Assembly: GCA_016789105.1 (NCBI GenBank)
Contig: JAEURN010000004.1
Span: 248,001 to 312,000 of the forward strand
Origin: Armatimonadota bacterium
Lineage (GTDB): Bacteria > Armatimonadota > Fimbriimonadia > Fimbriimonadales > Fimbriimonadaceae
Reading direction: 5' to 3'
Length of the DNA stretch: 64,000 nucleotides
Under the pieces are notes generated by a model that made no database searches, had not been told where the DNA came from, and saw only the letters and a list, made by a program, of their open reading frames with translations. The position numbers and the translations under genes are program-made. Below, in pieces: positions 7,421 through 18,659 of the stretch. Every line of letters begins with the position of its first letter. The first letter of the stretch is position 1.

Positions 7421-8581
7421 GTGACTTCGACGCTATTGAACCGGGTAATCATCGCCCTTTCGTTCTTGGGGATGTTCGTTGCGGGCGTGCTGAGCTATTC
7501 GGCCGCCATGCGGGTTGACGTCCCTTGCCGCGCCGACGGGATCGTGAACTGCGCCGGAGTCACCACCAGCGAGGCCAGCAAACTGTTTGGGGTTTCGGTG
7601 GCGTACATCGGCTTTGCCGTCTACGCCGGGATTCTGACTCTGGCAATCATCCGCTCGCGCAATTCAGGCGGTTTGTGGAAGAAGGCTGCGACGGCCGGTT
7701 TTTGGATGACGGGCATCGGGCTCGCTTTCAGCATTTACCTCCAGACCATTTCGGTGACACAGCTCCGCGAAATTTGCGAATGGTGTTTGACTTCGGCCTG
7801 CACCATGTTGATCCTGTTCATCTTGCACGGGATGGTCAACCAATTCGGCGAAGAGCCGGTACCGGAAGACAAGGATGAGGTGAAGGTTCGGTTCTTTAGG
7901 ACAAAGAACGATATGACTGTTGTGGCCGTCGGGGCCGTAATGGCCTTGGCTGCGTTCGGGTTCACGGCGAGCGGCATGACGAAGGAAATGAATGCTGAAA
8001 TCCCGGGCATGAAGCTTGCCGGCGTGACCGCCGCCGACATCATGACCGACCCGAACCGCGTGGGAGGCAACCCTGATGCCAAGGTGGCAATCATCGAAGT
8101 GGCCGACATCTTGTGCCCTGCTTGCCGCGCTTCGTATGACGACTACCACAAGCTCCTTGACAAGTACAACGGCAAAGTCAAGCACTACTTTGTCCTGTTC
8201 CCCTTGTTCAACCTTCAAGGGCACGAGAACTCTGCCGTTGCCGCCGCCGCGGCGCAGTTTGCCGCCAACGAAGGCAAATTCTGGCCGTTCATGGACGAGG
8301 CCTTTTCAAAGAGCAATGAAGAACGGGTGAAGACATATGACGGCGTGGTTGGGATTTTGGGTGACATCGGCCTGAGCACCAAAAAGTTCAAAGAAGAACT
8401 CAAGGGCGACGCCTTGGTCGACCAAGTGAACAACGACTTCAACATGTGCACGTCGAAAATCAAGGTTTCGGGGACTCCCACATTCATCCTTGCCGTCGAA
8501 GGCCAACCCTTGAGGGCTTACCAGTTGAATGGACTTAAGACGGCACTCGAAAGTCCGAGCGTCCAACAGGCGTTGAAGTAG
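7421..8581 (+). CDS. VKOR-DsbA fusion, disulfide-bond-forming membrane protein
   Basis: 386 residues. The N-terminal half is a vitamin K epoxide reductase-like domain with about four or five membrane helices, the loop cysteine pair Cys36 and Cys44, and the quinone-side active motif Cys119-Glu-Trp-Cys122. After another membrane segment (about 163-182) comes a thioredoxin-fold DsbA-like domain with Cys232-Pro-Ala-Cys235 and the cis-proline loop SGTPTF. Substrate thiols would be oxidised by the DsbA part, reoxidised by the VKOR part and the electrons passed to quinone, so one protein does the work of DsbA plus DsbB. The open frame extends upstream across miaB, but the TATAAT box fixes GTG 7421. 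mnmA starts 4 bases downstream. Confidence 0.9.
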   Translation: MTSTLLNRVIIALSFLGMFVAGVLSYSAAMRVDVPCRADGIVNCAGVTTSEASKLFGVSVAYIGFAVYAGILTLAIIRSRNSGGLWKKAATAGFWMTGIGLAFSIYLQTISVTQLREICEWCLTSACTMLILFILHGMVNQFGEEPVPEDKDEVKVRFFRTKNDMTVVAVGAVMALAAFGFTASGMTKEMNAEIPGMKLAGVTAADIMTDPNRVGGNPDAKVAIIEVADILCPACRASYDDYHKLLDKYNGKVKHYFVLFPLFNLQGHENSAVAAAAAQFAANEGKFWPFMDEAFSKSNEERVKTYDGVVGILGDIGLSTKKFKEELKGDALVDQVNNDFNMCTSKIKVSGTPTFILAVEGQPLRAYQLNGLKTALESPSVQQALK

Positions 8582-8585
8582 TTGG

Positions 8586-9662
8586 ATGTCCAAGAAGCCG
8601 ACCGTTTGCGTCGCCATGAGCGGCGGAGTCGATAGCAGCGTTGTTCCGATCTTGCTGAAGAAACGGGGCTACGAGGTCGTCGGCGTCACCATGCAGATTT
8701 GGCAAGAAAGCCAAACTGACCCCCGCCACTCTGGTTGTTGCTCGTTGGGCGCTGTGGAAGATGCCCGCCGGGTTGCGCGCATGCTGGATATGCCGCATTA
8801 CGTCATCAACTTCAAAGATCAGTTCAAATCGACGGTCATCGATGAATTTGTGGACGAATATTCAAAGGGGCGCACTCCCAACCCTTGCGTGACGTGCAAC
8901 CGCAAGGTCAAGTTCGACGCCCTTTTGAACACCATGCAAGAGTTGGACTGCGACAAACTTGCAACCGGGCACTATGCCCGCATCCGGTTCGATTCCAAAC
9001 GGGGCCTTTACCGGCTGATGAGGAGCAAGGGAGGGAACAAGGATCAGAGTTACGTCCTGTATGCCACGACCCAAGAGCAGCTCGCCAAGGTCATGTTCCC
9101 GCTCGGTGAACTGGGTGATAAGGCCGAATGCCGAAAGATCGCCCGGGAAGCCGGCCTGCCGGTGGCCAATAAGCCCGATTCCCAAGAAATCTGCTTTGTG
9201 AGCGAGGCGGGCGGGTACCGCTCGTTCATGCGCAAGAACAAACCGGAGATCTTTGAGGACGGGGAATTGGTCGACACCGCCGGGAATGTGGTGGGCACTC
9301 ATTCGGGGGTTGCGGATTTCACGGTTGGCCAGCGCCGGGGCATCAAGGTCGCCACGGGCAAGCCGCTTTATGTAATCGGATTGTCCCCAGACCGCAACCA
9401 GGTCGTTGTTGGCAGCAATGAAGAGCTGCTCCAACGGGAAGTCCGGTTGGAAGATATGACGTGGAGCGCATTTGGCAGCCACGAGATGCCGATGCGCGTG
9501 ATGGCGAAAATCCGCTACAACATGGATGCGCGGCCCGCAATGCTGTATGCTTTCCCCGAGCCGGTTTTGGTTTTCAACAAACCGGTTCGTGCCGTGACCC
9601 CCGGCCAAATCGCGGTGGCTTACCGTGGCGAGACCGTGGTTGCCGGCGGCCGGATCAAATAA
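8586..9662 (+). CDS. mnmA: tRNA-specific 2-thiouridylase
   Basis: Makes s2U34 in tRNA-Glu, -Gln and -Lys using ATP and a relayed sulfur. The 358-residue protein has the PP-loop SGGVDSSV near residue 12, the first catalytic Cys in NPCVTCNRKVKF, the second in QEICFVSEAGGY, and GHYARI, DQSYVL and VGQRRG motifs. It starts 4 bases after the VKOR-DsbA stop, and the next gene begins immediately after its own stop, so it lies in a tight operon from 7421 to 10264. Confidence 0.95.
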   Translation: MSKKPTVCVAMSGGVDSSVVPILLKKRGYEVVGVTMQIWQESQTDPRHSGCCSLGAVEDARRVARMLDMPHYVINFKDQFKSTVIDEFVDEYSKGRTPNPCVTCNRKVKFDALLNTMQELDCDKLATGHYARIRFDSKRGLYRLMRSKGGNKDQSYVLYATTQEQLAKVMFPLGELGDKAECRKIAREAGLPVANKPDSQEICFVSEAGGYRSFMRKNKPEIFEDGELVDTAGNVVGTHSGVADFTVGQRRGIKVATGKPLYVIGLSPDRNQVVVGSNEELLQREVRLEDMTWSAFGSHEMPMRVMAKIRYNMDARPAMLYAFPEPVLVFNKPVRAVTPGQIAVAYRGETVVAGGRIK

Positions 9663-10031
9663 ATGCCTGGTTCGACATTCAGTTTCCTGTTGGTCTTCAA
9701 CATTGTTTTGGCTGTCGTGCTGCTTGCGGCGGTCGGGGTGATGTTCCGTGCGCTGGTCGATATGCGTCGTTGGGTCAAGCAGATCGGCGACCGCATCGAC
9801 AAACTGGATGCGCGTTTGGAAGCCCAGCAGAGGCAGGTCGAAGAGTTGCGTCGCCAAGTGGCCGAAGCCCCCGATCCCATCCAATCCGTGATCGGTCACT
9901 TGGCCGGGTGGCGCAAGAACGGGCCCCTGAAAACCGTAGTGGCCTTGGGCTCCAGCCTATTTGCGGCATACTTCAAAGGGAAACGTTCCAGGGTGTTGCC
10001 CCGTAGCGTAGAATCAAAGGATCAGAAATGA
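9663..10031 (+). CDS. Small membrane-anchored coiled-coil protein
   Basis: 122 residues, unknown function. One transmembrane segment near residues 7-30 is followed by a coiled coil rich in Arg, Asp, Glu and Leu (IDKLDARLEAQQRQVEELRR), and a second weakly hydrophobic stretch (VVALGSSLFAAYF) near residue 95. ATG 9663 directly follows the mnmA stop. The end overlaps the next gene in ATGA at 10028-10031. Pairing with a YtxH-type protein suggests a joint envelope role, which is inference only. Confidence 0.65.
   Translation: MPGSTFSFLLVFNIVLAVVLLAAVGVMFRALVDMRRWVKQIGDRIDKLDARLEAQQRQVEELRRQVAEAPDPIQSVIGHLAGWRKNGPLKTVVALGSSLFAAYFKGKRSRVLPRSVESKDQK
10009..10014 (+). promoter_or_regulatory. -10 box TAGAAT upstream of the YtxH gene
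   Basis: TAGAAT lies inside the 3' end of the previous gene, 13 bases before ATG 10028. It could give an internal transcript with a leader of about 6 bases; AAAGGA at 10016-10021 may be a weak ribosome-binding site instead. Confidence 0.4.
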
Positions 10032-10264
10032 GTGCAAACGAAGACAAAAATGGTTTGATCTATCTTTTGGCCGGTTTTGGCCTGGGTGCCTTGATCGGTG
10101 CTGTTGCCGGGCTGCTTTTTGCCCCGAAATCGGGTGAAGAAATGCGCGGGGAACTTGCCGACAAGCTGAAAGACGCCAAGGGCAAGACCGAAGACTGGAT
10201 TGCCGAGCAGCGGAGCAAGCGCCAGCAATCGATGGCGATCGAATCCGACGAAGCCGGCGCCTGA
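10028..10264 (+). CDS. YtxH domain-containing protein
   Basis: 78 residues with the YtxH pattern: a glycine-rich membrane helix (LLAGFGLGALIGAVAGLLFAPKSGEE, read in pieces) followed by an amphipathic helix with repeated Lys/Asp/Glu (ELADKLKDAKGKTEDW). Family members are small membrane-associated proteins linked to general stress in Bacillus; their molecular role is unclear. It overlaps the preceding gene by 4 bases and sits 20 bases before the transporter gene. Confidence 0.82.
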   Translation: MSANEDKNGLIYLLAGFGLGALIGAVAGLLFAPKSGEEMRGELADKLKDAKGKTEDWIAEQRSKRQQSMAIESDEAGA

Positions 10265-10284
10265 CCCGTTAGACGTTGCCCCGC

Positions 10285-11496
10285 ATGAAAAGCTGGAGGA
10301 TCCTACTGTGGGTTGCCGTGGTGGCGGCCGTATTGGGATTCCTTTGGGCTGTGCGGGGCGTTTTGTTGCCGTTCGTCTTGGCTTGGCTCATCGCCGTCTT
10401 GCTGGAGCCAGTGATCGCGGCTATGGGCCGCGCTCGAATCCCCAGGCCCTTTGCCGTCACCGTTATTTGCGTCGTGTTTTTTGGGGGGATTGGCCTTGCT
10501 GCCTGGGGCCTTGCCCCCCAAATCGGACAGCAAGCCAATAATCTGCGGGTCACGGTTCAGGGGCTGGTTTCCAAACTGGCCGAAGAATCGGCCGACGACA
10601 ACCCGTTCGTCCGCTGGAACCCATCGGTGATCGCCAAGCCGGCTGGACCTTTGGGGTCTGTGGACGAGACGCTTTCCGCTTATCGCGGAACCTTGGAGCA
10701 GTTCGGCCTGCCCACGACCCGGCGGGCCTTTACGGCGCAATACATCGACCCCTACCGGGAAAACATCTCGCGCACCGTGCAGCAGGTCTTCAACGGGGTT
10801 GTCGGGTTTTTGGGCGGGGCGGTTTCGCAAGTCGTCCTCCTGGCCTTCACGCCCTTGTTCACGATTTTTCTTTTGATGGATCTGCCCTCGTTCCAATCGC
10901 GCTTCCGCAATTGGATACCTCCGGCGATCCGACGCGAAACCATGGAGTTTTTGGAGGATGTCGGCGATGTCTTCCAGAACTACCTCCGCGGAATCGTTGT
11001 GAACATTTCCCTGTATGTGCTCGTTCTAGGGACGGTGCTGACCTTGCTTGGGGCACCCTATTCCATCATCTTTGCGGTGGTGGCGGGGCTGTTCTATCTC
11101 ATCCCGAATATCGGCGGTTTGTTTAGCGTGGCGGTTTTGATTTTGATGACGGGGTTGAGCGGGGTCAGCCGGGGCCCCTTGGTCGCGATGCCAAACAGTT
11201 GGGCCTTTGCCGCCGTGCTCGGGGCCGCATTTTTTGTCATCACCACCACCTGGGATATGGTGATCACCCCGAGGGTTGTTGGGAGCGCCGTCAAACTGCA
11301 CCCATTTGTCGGGATGTTCGTCGTGTTTTGCGGCGGGGCGCTGTTCGGCGTTGTCGGGATGATGTTGGCCTATCCGGCGGCCGGGGTTGTCAAGCTGATG
11401 TTGGAGCGGGTTTTGCACGTGACCAACAACCCTTCTGGCCCCAACTCCGAACTGCCGGCGGTGCCTTTGCGGCACCGTGACGACGCGTCGGTCTGA
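10285..11496 (+). CDS. AI-2E transporter family (PerM/UPF0118) membrane protein
   Basis: 403 residues with about seven or eight membrane helices and the large extracytoplasmic loop between helices 2 and 3 seen in this family. Typical segments are VLLPFVLAWLIAVLLEPV, LAFTPLFTIFLLMDLPSF, YLIPNIGG and TPRVVGSAVKLHPFVGM. Family members export small molecules or ions (autoinducer-2 in TqsA, sodium/lithium antiport in others), so the substrate is open. ATG 10285 was chosen over TTG 10276. Confidence 0.87.
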   Translation: MKSWRILLWVAVVAAVLGFLWAVRGVLLPFVLAWLIAVLLEPVIAAMGRARIPRPFAVTVICVVFFGGIGLAAWGLAPQIGQQANNLRVTVQGLVSKLAEESADDNPFVRWNPSVIAKPAGPLGSVDETLSAYRGTLEQFGLPTTRRAFTAQYIDPYRENISRTVQQVFNGVVGFLGGAVSQVVLLAFTPLFTIFLLMDLPSFQSRFRNWIPPAIRRETMEFLEDVGDVFQNYLRGIVVNISLYVLVLGTVLTLLGAPYSIIFAVVAGLFYLIPNIGGLFSVAVLILMTGLSGVSRGPLVAMPNSWAFAAVLGAAFFVITTTWDMVITPRVVGSAVKLHPFVGMFVVFCGGALFGVVGMMLAYPAAGVVKLMLERVLHVTNNPSGPNSELPAVPLRHRDDASV

Positions 11497-11533
11497 TCCG
11501 CTGAACCCATAGAGGCGTCAAAATAGAGTGTCT

Positions 11534-14574
<3,041 letters not shown>

Positions 14575-14637
14575 TCCCGGACATTGCCAATGGGGGTCGG
14601 GCCGTTTGCCTTGTCCTGGGCGTGGGTCGCCAACCCG

Positions 14638-15624
14638 ATGGTGCCATCCACATTGTTTGAGTACACGATCGCTGGGAACGGCATCGATTTTGGGCTCTGC
14701 GTGAGTTCGGGCCAGGTTTTCCGTTGGCAATTCCAGAACGGGATTTGGCGTGGATCGATCGGCTCGGCCGGGTTCGAAGTGACAGAAGTGGGATTGGATC
14801 CATCAGCGGGATCAGACGGACCCGCCGGGGGCCTCAGCGTTCGCTCGAATGTGCCTCAAGGCGAATTTGTCCGCATCTTCGGCACCGACCGCACTGACGG
14901 GCAGTGGTTTGGCGAAGTTCTTAGCCGTGACCCTGACTTGGCAGTTGCCCTGGAATGCTGCCGGGGGCTACGTTTGATCCAACAGGACGACCCGGTGGAA
15001 ACGCTGTTCTCGTTCATCTGTTCGGCCAATAACCACGTCAGCCGGATCGAGGCGATGGTGAGGCGCCTGGCGGGATACGGGCCGGAGCCGGGATTTCCCA
15101 GTTTGGAGGCGCTGGCGGGGATCAATAGTGGGGACTTGAGGAAGGTAGGTTTCGGGTATCGGGCAGAACGAATCCCGGCCGCTGCCTCCGCCGTGATCCG
15201 GCTGGGCGGCCGGGATTGGTTGGATGGGTTGAAATCCCTTGAATCCGTAGTGGCGGTGCAGGAACTGCAGGCGTTGCCGGGGGTGGGGCCAAAAGTGGCC
15301 GAGTGCGTCGCACTTTTTGGGCTGGGGCATGGCGACGTGGTGCCGATCGACACCCACATCTGGAATGCGGTTTGCCGTCGCTACTTTCCAGATATGCGGG
15401 GACTGGGCCTGACCCCTGTCCGCCGAAAACTCGTCGGCGACCACCTGCGAGAGAGATTTGGTTCGGAGGCAGGTTTGGCGCATTTGGTGTTATTTGTGGA
15501 TGAGTTGAAGAATTGGCGGAACCGACGGAAAGCCAGCCCCGCCCGTCCCGACGCCAATCCCTCGGCGGGGCGCGGCTGCCCAGCCCGGCGGGGGAGGGCG
15601 GCCACCGCCGCGAAGGTAACCTGA
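14638..15624 (+). CDS. ogg: 8-oxoguanine DNA glycosylase, Ogg1 type
   Basis: Bifunctional base-excision enzyme for 8-oxoguanine in DNA. The N-terminal OGG_N domain is seen in LCVSSGQVFRW; the helix-hairpin-helix/GPD core reads LPGVGPKVAECVALF with the Schiff-base Lys, then VPIDTHIWNAV with the catalytic Asp. This is the eukaryote-like family, rarer in bacteria than MutM. ATG 14638 fits the domain start; ATG 14584 or 14590 would add residues without similarity. After about residue 300 comes a low-complexity Pro/Ala/Arg tail encoded by an extremely GC-rich inverted repeat, probably not part of the fold. The aldo/keto reductase gene starts 2 bases after its stop. Confidence 0.85.
   Translation: MVPSTLFEYTIAGNGIDFGLCVSSGQVFRWQFQNGIWRGSIGSAGFEVTEVGLDPSAGSDGPAGGLSVRSNVPQGEFVRIFGTDRTDGQWFGEVLSRDPDLAVALECCRGLRLIQQDDPVETLFSFICSANNHVSRIEAMVRRLAGYGPEPGFPSLEALAGINSGDLRKVGFGYRAERIPAAASAVIRLGGRDWLDGLKSLESVVAVQELQALPGVGPKVAECVALFGLGHGDVVPIDTHIWNAVCRRYFPDMRGLGLTPVRRKLVGDHLRERFGSEAGLAHLVLFVDELKNWRNRRKASPARPDANPSAGRGCPARRGRAATAAKVT
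15536..15571. repeat. GC-rich inverted repeat inside the 3' end of ogg
   Basis: GCCCCGCC at 15536-15543 pairs with GGCGGGGC at 15564-15571 around a 20-base loop; further G/C runs continue to about 15610. It encodes the odd Pro/Ala/Arg tail of the glycosylase and could be a small inserted palindromic element. Confidence 0.4.
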
Positions 15625-15626
15625 AC

Positions 15627-16577
15627 ATGATGAATTACCGGAAGCTGGGCAAGTACGGGATCCGCGTCAGCGAAGTGGGCTTGGGTGGGTGGCTGACCCA
15701 CGGCCGGTCGTTGCAAGATGAAACCACCGAGCAAATCGTCAAGAAGGCGTTCGACCTCGGGATCAATTTCTTTGACACGGCCGACGTTTACAACAAGGGC
15801 GAGGCGGAGATCAGCCTGGCAAAAGCGGTCAAAGGTTTCCGGCGAGACGACCTGGTGATCGGCACCAAGTGCTTCTTCCCATTTTCGGACGGTGTGAACG
15901 ACCGGGGCTTGGGTCGCAAGCATATTATGGAGTCGGTGAACCACTCGTTGCGGCGGTTGCGGATGGACTACATCGACGTCATGCAATTCCATCGGTTCGA
16001 TCCGGAGACGCCAATGGAAGAGACGGTGCGGGCCATCGACGACCTGATCCGCCAGGGAAAGGTGCTCTATTGGGGGGTGAGCGAGTGGCCGGCGGCCCAG
16101 ATCGCGCGGGCCTGCCACGTGGCCAAGGAGTGGGGGTGCTGCCTGCCAGTGAGCAACCAGCCGTGTTACAACATGCTCTACCGGCAGATCGAGCAACATG
16201 TGATCCCGACATGCGAGCAGTACGGGTTGGGACAGGTCGTGTTTTCGCCTCTCGCCCAAGGCATTTTGACGGGCAAATACCGGCCCGGCCACCCGGCGCC
16301 AGAAGGCTCCCGCGGGGCCGACGAGACGAGCAACATGTTCATGGGCCGCGACCTGCAAGATGACTGCCTGACGAAGGTCCAGGAGCTGGCCGGCTATGCG
16401 GAGGGATTGGGATGCACGGTGGGCCAGTTGGCCCTGGCGTGGTGCTTGCGCATGCCGAATGTGAGTTCGGTGATCGTCGGGGCGACGTCGACCGCGCAGA
16501 TCGAGGAGAATGCCCAGTCTTCGGGCCTTGAATTTGGCCAAGATGTTTGGGATCGGTGTGAGGCGATCCTTGCTTAG
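15627..16577 (+). CDS. Aldo/keto reductase, potassium-channel beta-subunit-like group
   Basis: 316 residues, TIM-barrel NADPH-dependent carbonyl reductase. The start RKLGKYGIRVSEVGLGGW and the catalytic tetrad are visible: Asp in FFDTADVYNKGEAE, Tyr in the same motif, Lys in VIGTKC, His in MQFHRFD. The cofactor end has SPLAQGILTGKY and SVIVGATSTAQIEEN. The set matches the Kv-beta/YghZ-like subgroup. Substrate unknown. It is coupled to ogg, whose stop is 2 bases before ATG 15627. Confidence 0.9.
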   Translation: MMNYRKLGKYGIRVSEVGLGGWLTHGRSLQDETTEQIVKKAFDLGINFFDTADVYNKGEAEISLAKAVKGFRRDDLVIGTKCFFPFSDGVNDRGLGRKHIMESVNHSLRRLRMDYIDVMQFHRFDPETPMEETVRAIDDLIRQGKVLYWGVSEWPAAQIARACHVAKEWGCCLPVSNQPCYNMLYRQIEQHVIPTCEQYGLGQVVFSPLAQGILTGKYRPGHPAPEGSRGADETSNMFMGRDLQDDCLTKVQELAGYAEGLGCTVGQLALAWCLRMPNVSSVIVGATSTAQIEENAQSSGLEFGQDVWDRCEAILA

Positions 16578-16597
16578 GCCCGTTGCGGCCGCCTCCG

Positions 16598-16603
16598 TAT
16601 AAT
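16598..16603 (+). promoter_or_regulatory. -10 box TATAAT before the ACT-lysC operon
   Basis: A perfect TATAAT 52 bases before GTG 16656, giving a leader of roughly 45 bases, long enough for some control. No recognisable riboswitch or attenuator is seen in it. Confidence 0.5.
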
Positions 16604-16655
16604 CGCAGGTTGGGGCAACGGCGCCGCAAATCCTTTTTGAGTTGAACGTAACGCA

Positions 16656-17207
16656 GTGACCCAAGAGCCGAACGCCGATCTGGGCAGCCAGCCATTCGCC
16701 AAACAATTGGCCGACCCCTCGCAAATCCCCCTGACCCATGCCGAAACCGGTTTTGAAAAGGCGCGCGGCGTCAACCGGGTGGAGATCCGTCCCGGGTTTG
16801 CCAGCGCGCGGGTTGGCGGGCTCGCTGGAGATGTGCCGTCCCAAAGGCTGGCCGTGTTGCGGGCCGTTTATGATGCGGAAATCAGTTTCGACTTCCTGAA
16901 ATTCGCGGCCGACGGGATGAGCTTTGTCGTGAAAGAGGAGGTCCGCGGGACGCTGGAATCGGTCTTGGCCTCAACCGGCTTGGAGTTTGAAGTCCGGGGG
17001 GGCCGGGCCGTCCTCATCGTGCATGCCGTTAACATGAGAGACGAAGCCGGGCTGGTGGCCAAGGTGGTGAGCCAAGTGATCGACAGCGGAGCGACAATTG
17101 AACACTTAGGCGAAATGCACGACCGCTTGTTGATGTTGATGGGCGAAACCGGGGCAAACGATGCCAAGGCCATGCTCCTTGCGGCCTACCCGGGGGCGGC
17201 CGCTTGA
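16656..17207 (+). CDS. ACT-domain protein coupled to aspartate kinase
   Basis: 183 residues with no catalytic domain. After about 45 residues, two ACT-like units can be traced: VNRVEIRPGFASARVGGL... with a second beta-alpha-beta unit, and AVLIVHAVNMRDEAGLVAKVVSQVIDSGATIEHLGEMHDRLLMLM. ACT domains bind amino acids and regulate enzymes such as aspartate kinase. The stop TGA overlaps the TTG start of lysC (TTGA, 17204-17207), so the two are made together. I infer a separate regulatory subunit or Lys/Thr sensor for the kinase. Start GTG 16656 is not supported by a clear ribosome-binding site. Confidence 0.7.
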   Translation: MTQEPNADLGSQPFAKQLADPSQIPLTHAETGFEKARGVNRVEIRPGFASARVGGLAGDVPSQRLAVLRAVYDAEISFDFLKFAADGMSFVVKEEVRGTLESVLASTGLEFEVRGGRAVLIVHAVNMRDEAGLVAKVVSQVIDSGATIEHLGEMHDRLLMLMGETGANDAKAMLLAAYPGAAA

Positions 17208-18553
17208 AATTCAAAGTCTTAAAATTTGGGGGGACGAGCGTCCGGACGGCGGAAGCCCGGCATTTGGCCGCCCTCAAAGTGATTTCCGCCAAAGAGCAAG
17301 GGTTTGCCCCGGTTGTCGTCGTGAGCGCGATTGGCCGGCGCGGCGAACCTTATGCCACCGACACGCTGAAGGCTTTTTTGGAAGAAGCCGACCCGACCAC
17401 GGTTCCCGATGCCCGCGAAATGGATCTCGTCATGGCGTGCGGGGAAATCGTGAGCGCAAGTGTTTTCGCCACATTGCTCAAAGGGTTAGGGTGCCCGGCC
17501 ATGAGCCTCCGGGGCGGCCAAGCCGGGATCCGGACGGACGGGGTTTATGGCAACTCGCGCATCCTTGGAATCCAACCGCTCGGCGTCATCGAAGCGGTGG
17601 AACGAGGTTACGTGCCGGTGGTCTGCGGATTCCAGGGCGTGTGGGTTCAAGGGGGGCTTCCGGGCGCCGAGCTAACTACTCTCGGCCGCGGGGGAAGCGA
17701 CACGTCGGCGGCGGCTTTGGGCGCGGCACTGCGGGCGGAAGCGGTCGAAATTTACACGGATGTTGACGGCGTCAAGACGGCCGACCCGGACTTTGTGAAG
17801 GACGCCCCGACGCTCCGGCGCGTGACCTACGACGAAGTGGCCGAGATCGCCCACTTGGGGGCCAAGGTGTTGCATCCGAGGGCGGCGGAGATCGCCATGA
17901 AGTTCGACATCCCGCTTTGGGTGAAGAGCACATTCAGCGAGGAGCCGGGGACGGAAATCGTCCCAAGTCGGGAGCTCCCGGGTCGGCGCGTGACGGGGGT
18001 CACCCATTCGGGGAAGCTGGTGTATTACCAAGTCGACCTCAACGAGGCGGAACCCGGGCACGTGAAAGAACTCCAATCGCGGATCTACGACGCTTTGGCA
18101 CGGTACGAGGTGAACGTGTTCATGACGAACCTGGGCCCGACGAGCATCGGGTTCGCCGTAGAGCGAGAGATGTCGCCAGAAGTACAAGACATGCTGGATG
18201 CGTTGGTCTTGCCGGCGGCGGGCCAAGATCGGGTTGTTTATTTGGTGCAGAGCAGCAACGAACCGACCAAAGCCTTGGAAACCCAGCGCAAACTGCTGGA
18301 GCCCCTGGGCGAAGTGCGGGAGCTGAAATTTGCGGTGAATGAAGGGTGCACGATGGTGAGTCTGGTCGCCTACGACTTTTTGCAACAGCCGGGCGTTTTC
18401 TACCGGGTCATGAGTTTGATGCATGGCGAGGGCATCCCGATTTTGCAGACCAACGACAGCGATTATTCGCTGAGCGTGTTGATTCCGGAAAGCGAATTGC
18501 GCCGGGCGGTGGCGGTGTTGCACGAAGAATTCGGGCTCTCGGCGATCAGCTGA
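17204..18553 (+). CDS. lysC: Aspartate kinase
   Basis: Phosphorylates aspartate, the first step to lysine, threonine, methionine and diaminopimelate. The 449-residue protein has KFGGTSV at residues 7-13, GEIVSA, GRGGSDTSA and YTDVDGV in the kinase domain, and C-terminal ACT repeats (HSGKLVYYQVDL..., CTMVSLVAYDFLQQPGVFYRVMSLM...). The start is an unusual TTG overlapping the stop of the ACT-domain gene, which indicates translational coupling. Confidence 0.94.
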   Translation: MKFKVLKFGGTSVRTAEARHLAALKVISAKEQGFAPVVVVSAIGRRGEPYATDTLKAFLEEADPTTVPDAREMDLVMACGEIVSASVFATLLKGLGCPAMSLRGGQAGIRTDGVYGNSRILGIQPLGVIEAVERGYVPVVCGFQGVWVQGGLPGAELTTLGRGGSDTSAAALGAALRAEAVEIYTDVDGVKTADPDFVKDAPTLRRVTYDEVAEIAHLGAKVLHPRAAEIAMKFDIPLWVKSTFSEEPGTEIVPSRELPGRRVTGVTHSGKLVYYQVDLNEAEPGHVKELQSRIYDALARYEVNVFMTNLGPTSIGFAVEREMSPEVQDMLDALVLPAAGQDRVVYLVQSSNEPTKALETQRKLLEPLGEVRELKFAVNEGCTMVSLVAYDFLQQPGVFYRVMSLMHGEGIPILQTNDSDYSLSVLIPESELRRAVAVLHEEFGLSAIS

Positions 18554-18647
18554 GCCATCTGGCCACTGGCGAGAGGGAGGCGGGTCGCAGGGACAGGTTT
18601 GATGAGATCCCTATCGGGGGCCGGGCCCGCAACCCGCTGACATCAGT

Positions 18648-18653
18648 TAGACT
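18648..18653 (+). promoter_or_regulatory. -10 box TAGACT, leaderless start at 18660
   Basis: TAGACT, 6 bases, then GTG 18660. It supports the GTG start of the GDP-fucose synthase gene, which has no ribosome-binding site. Confidence 0.6.
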
Positions 18654-18659
18654 AGGGCA

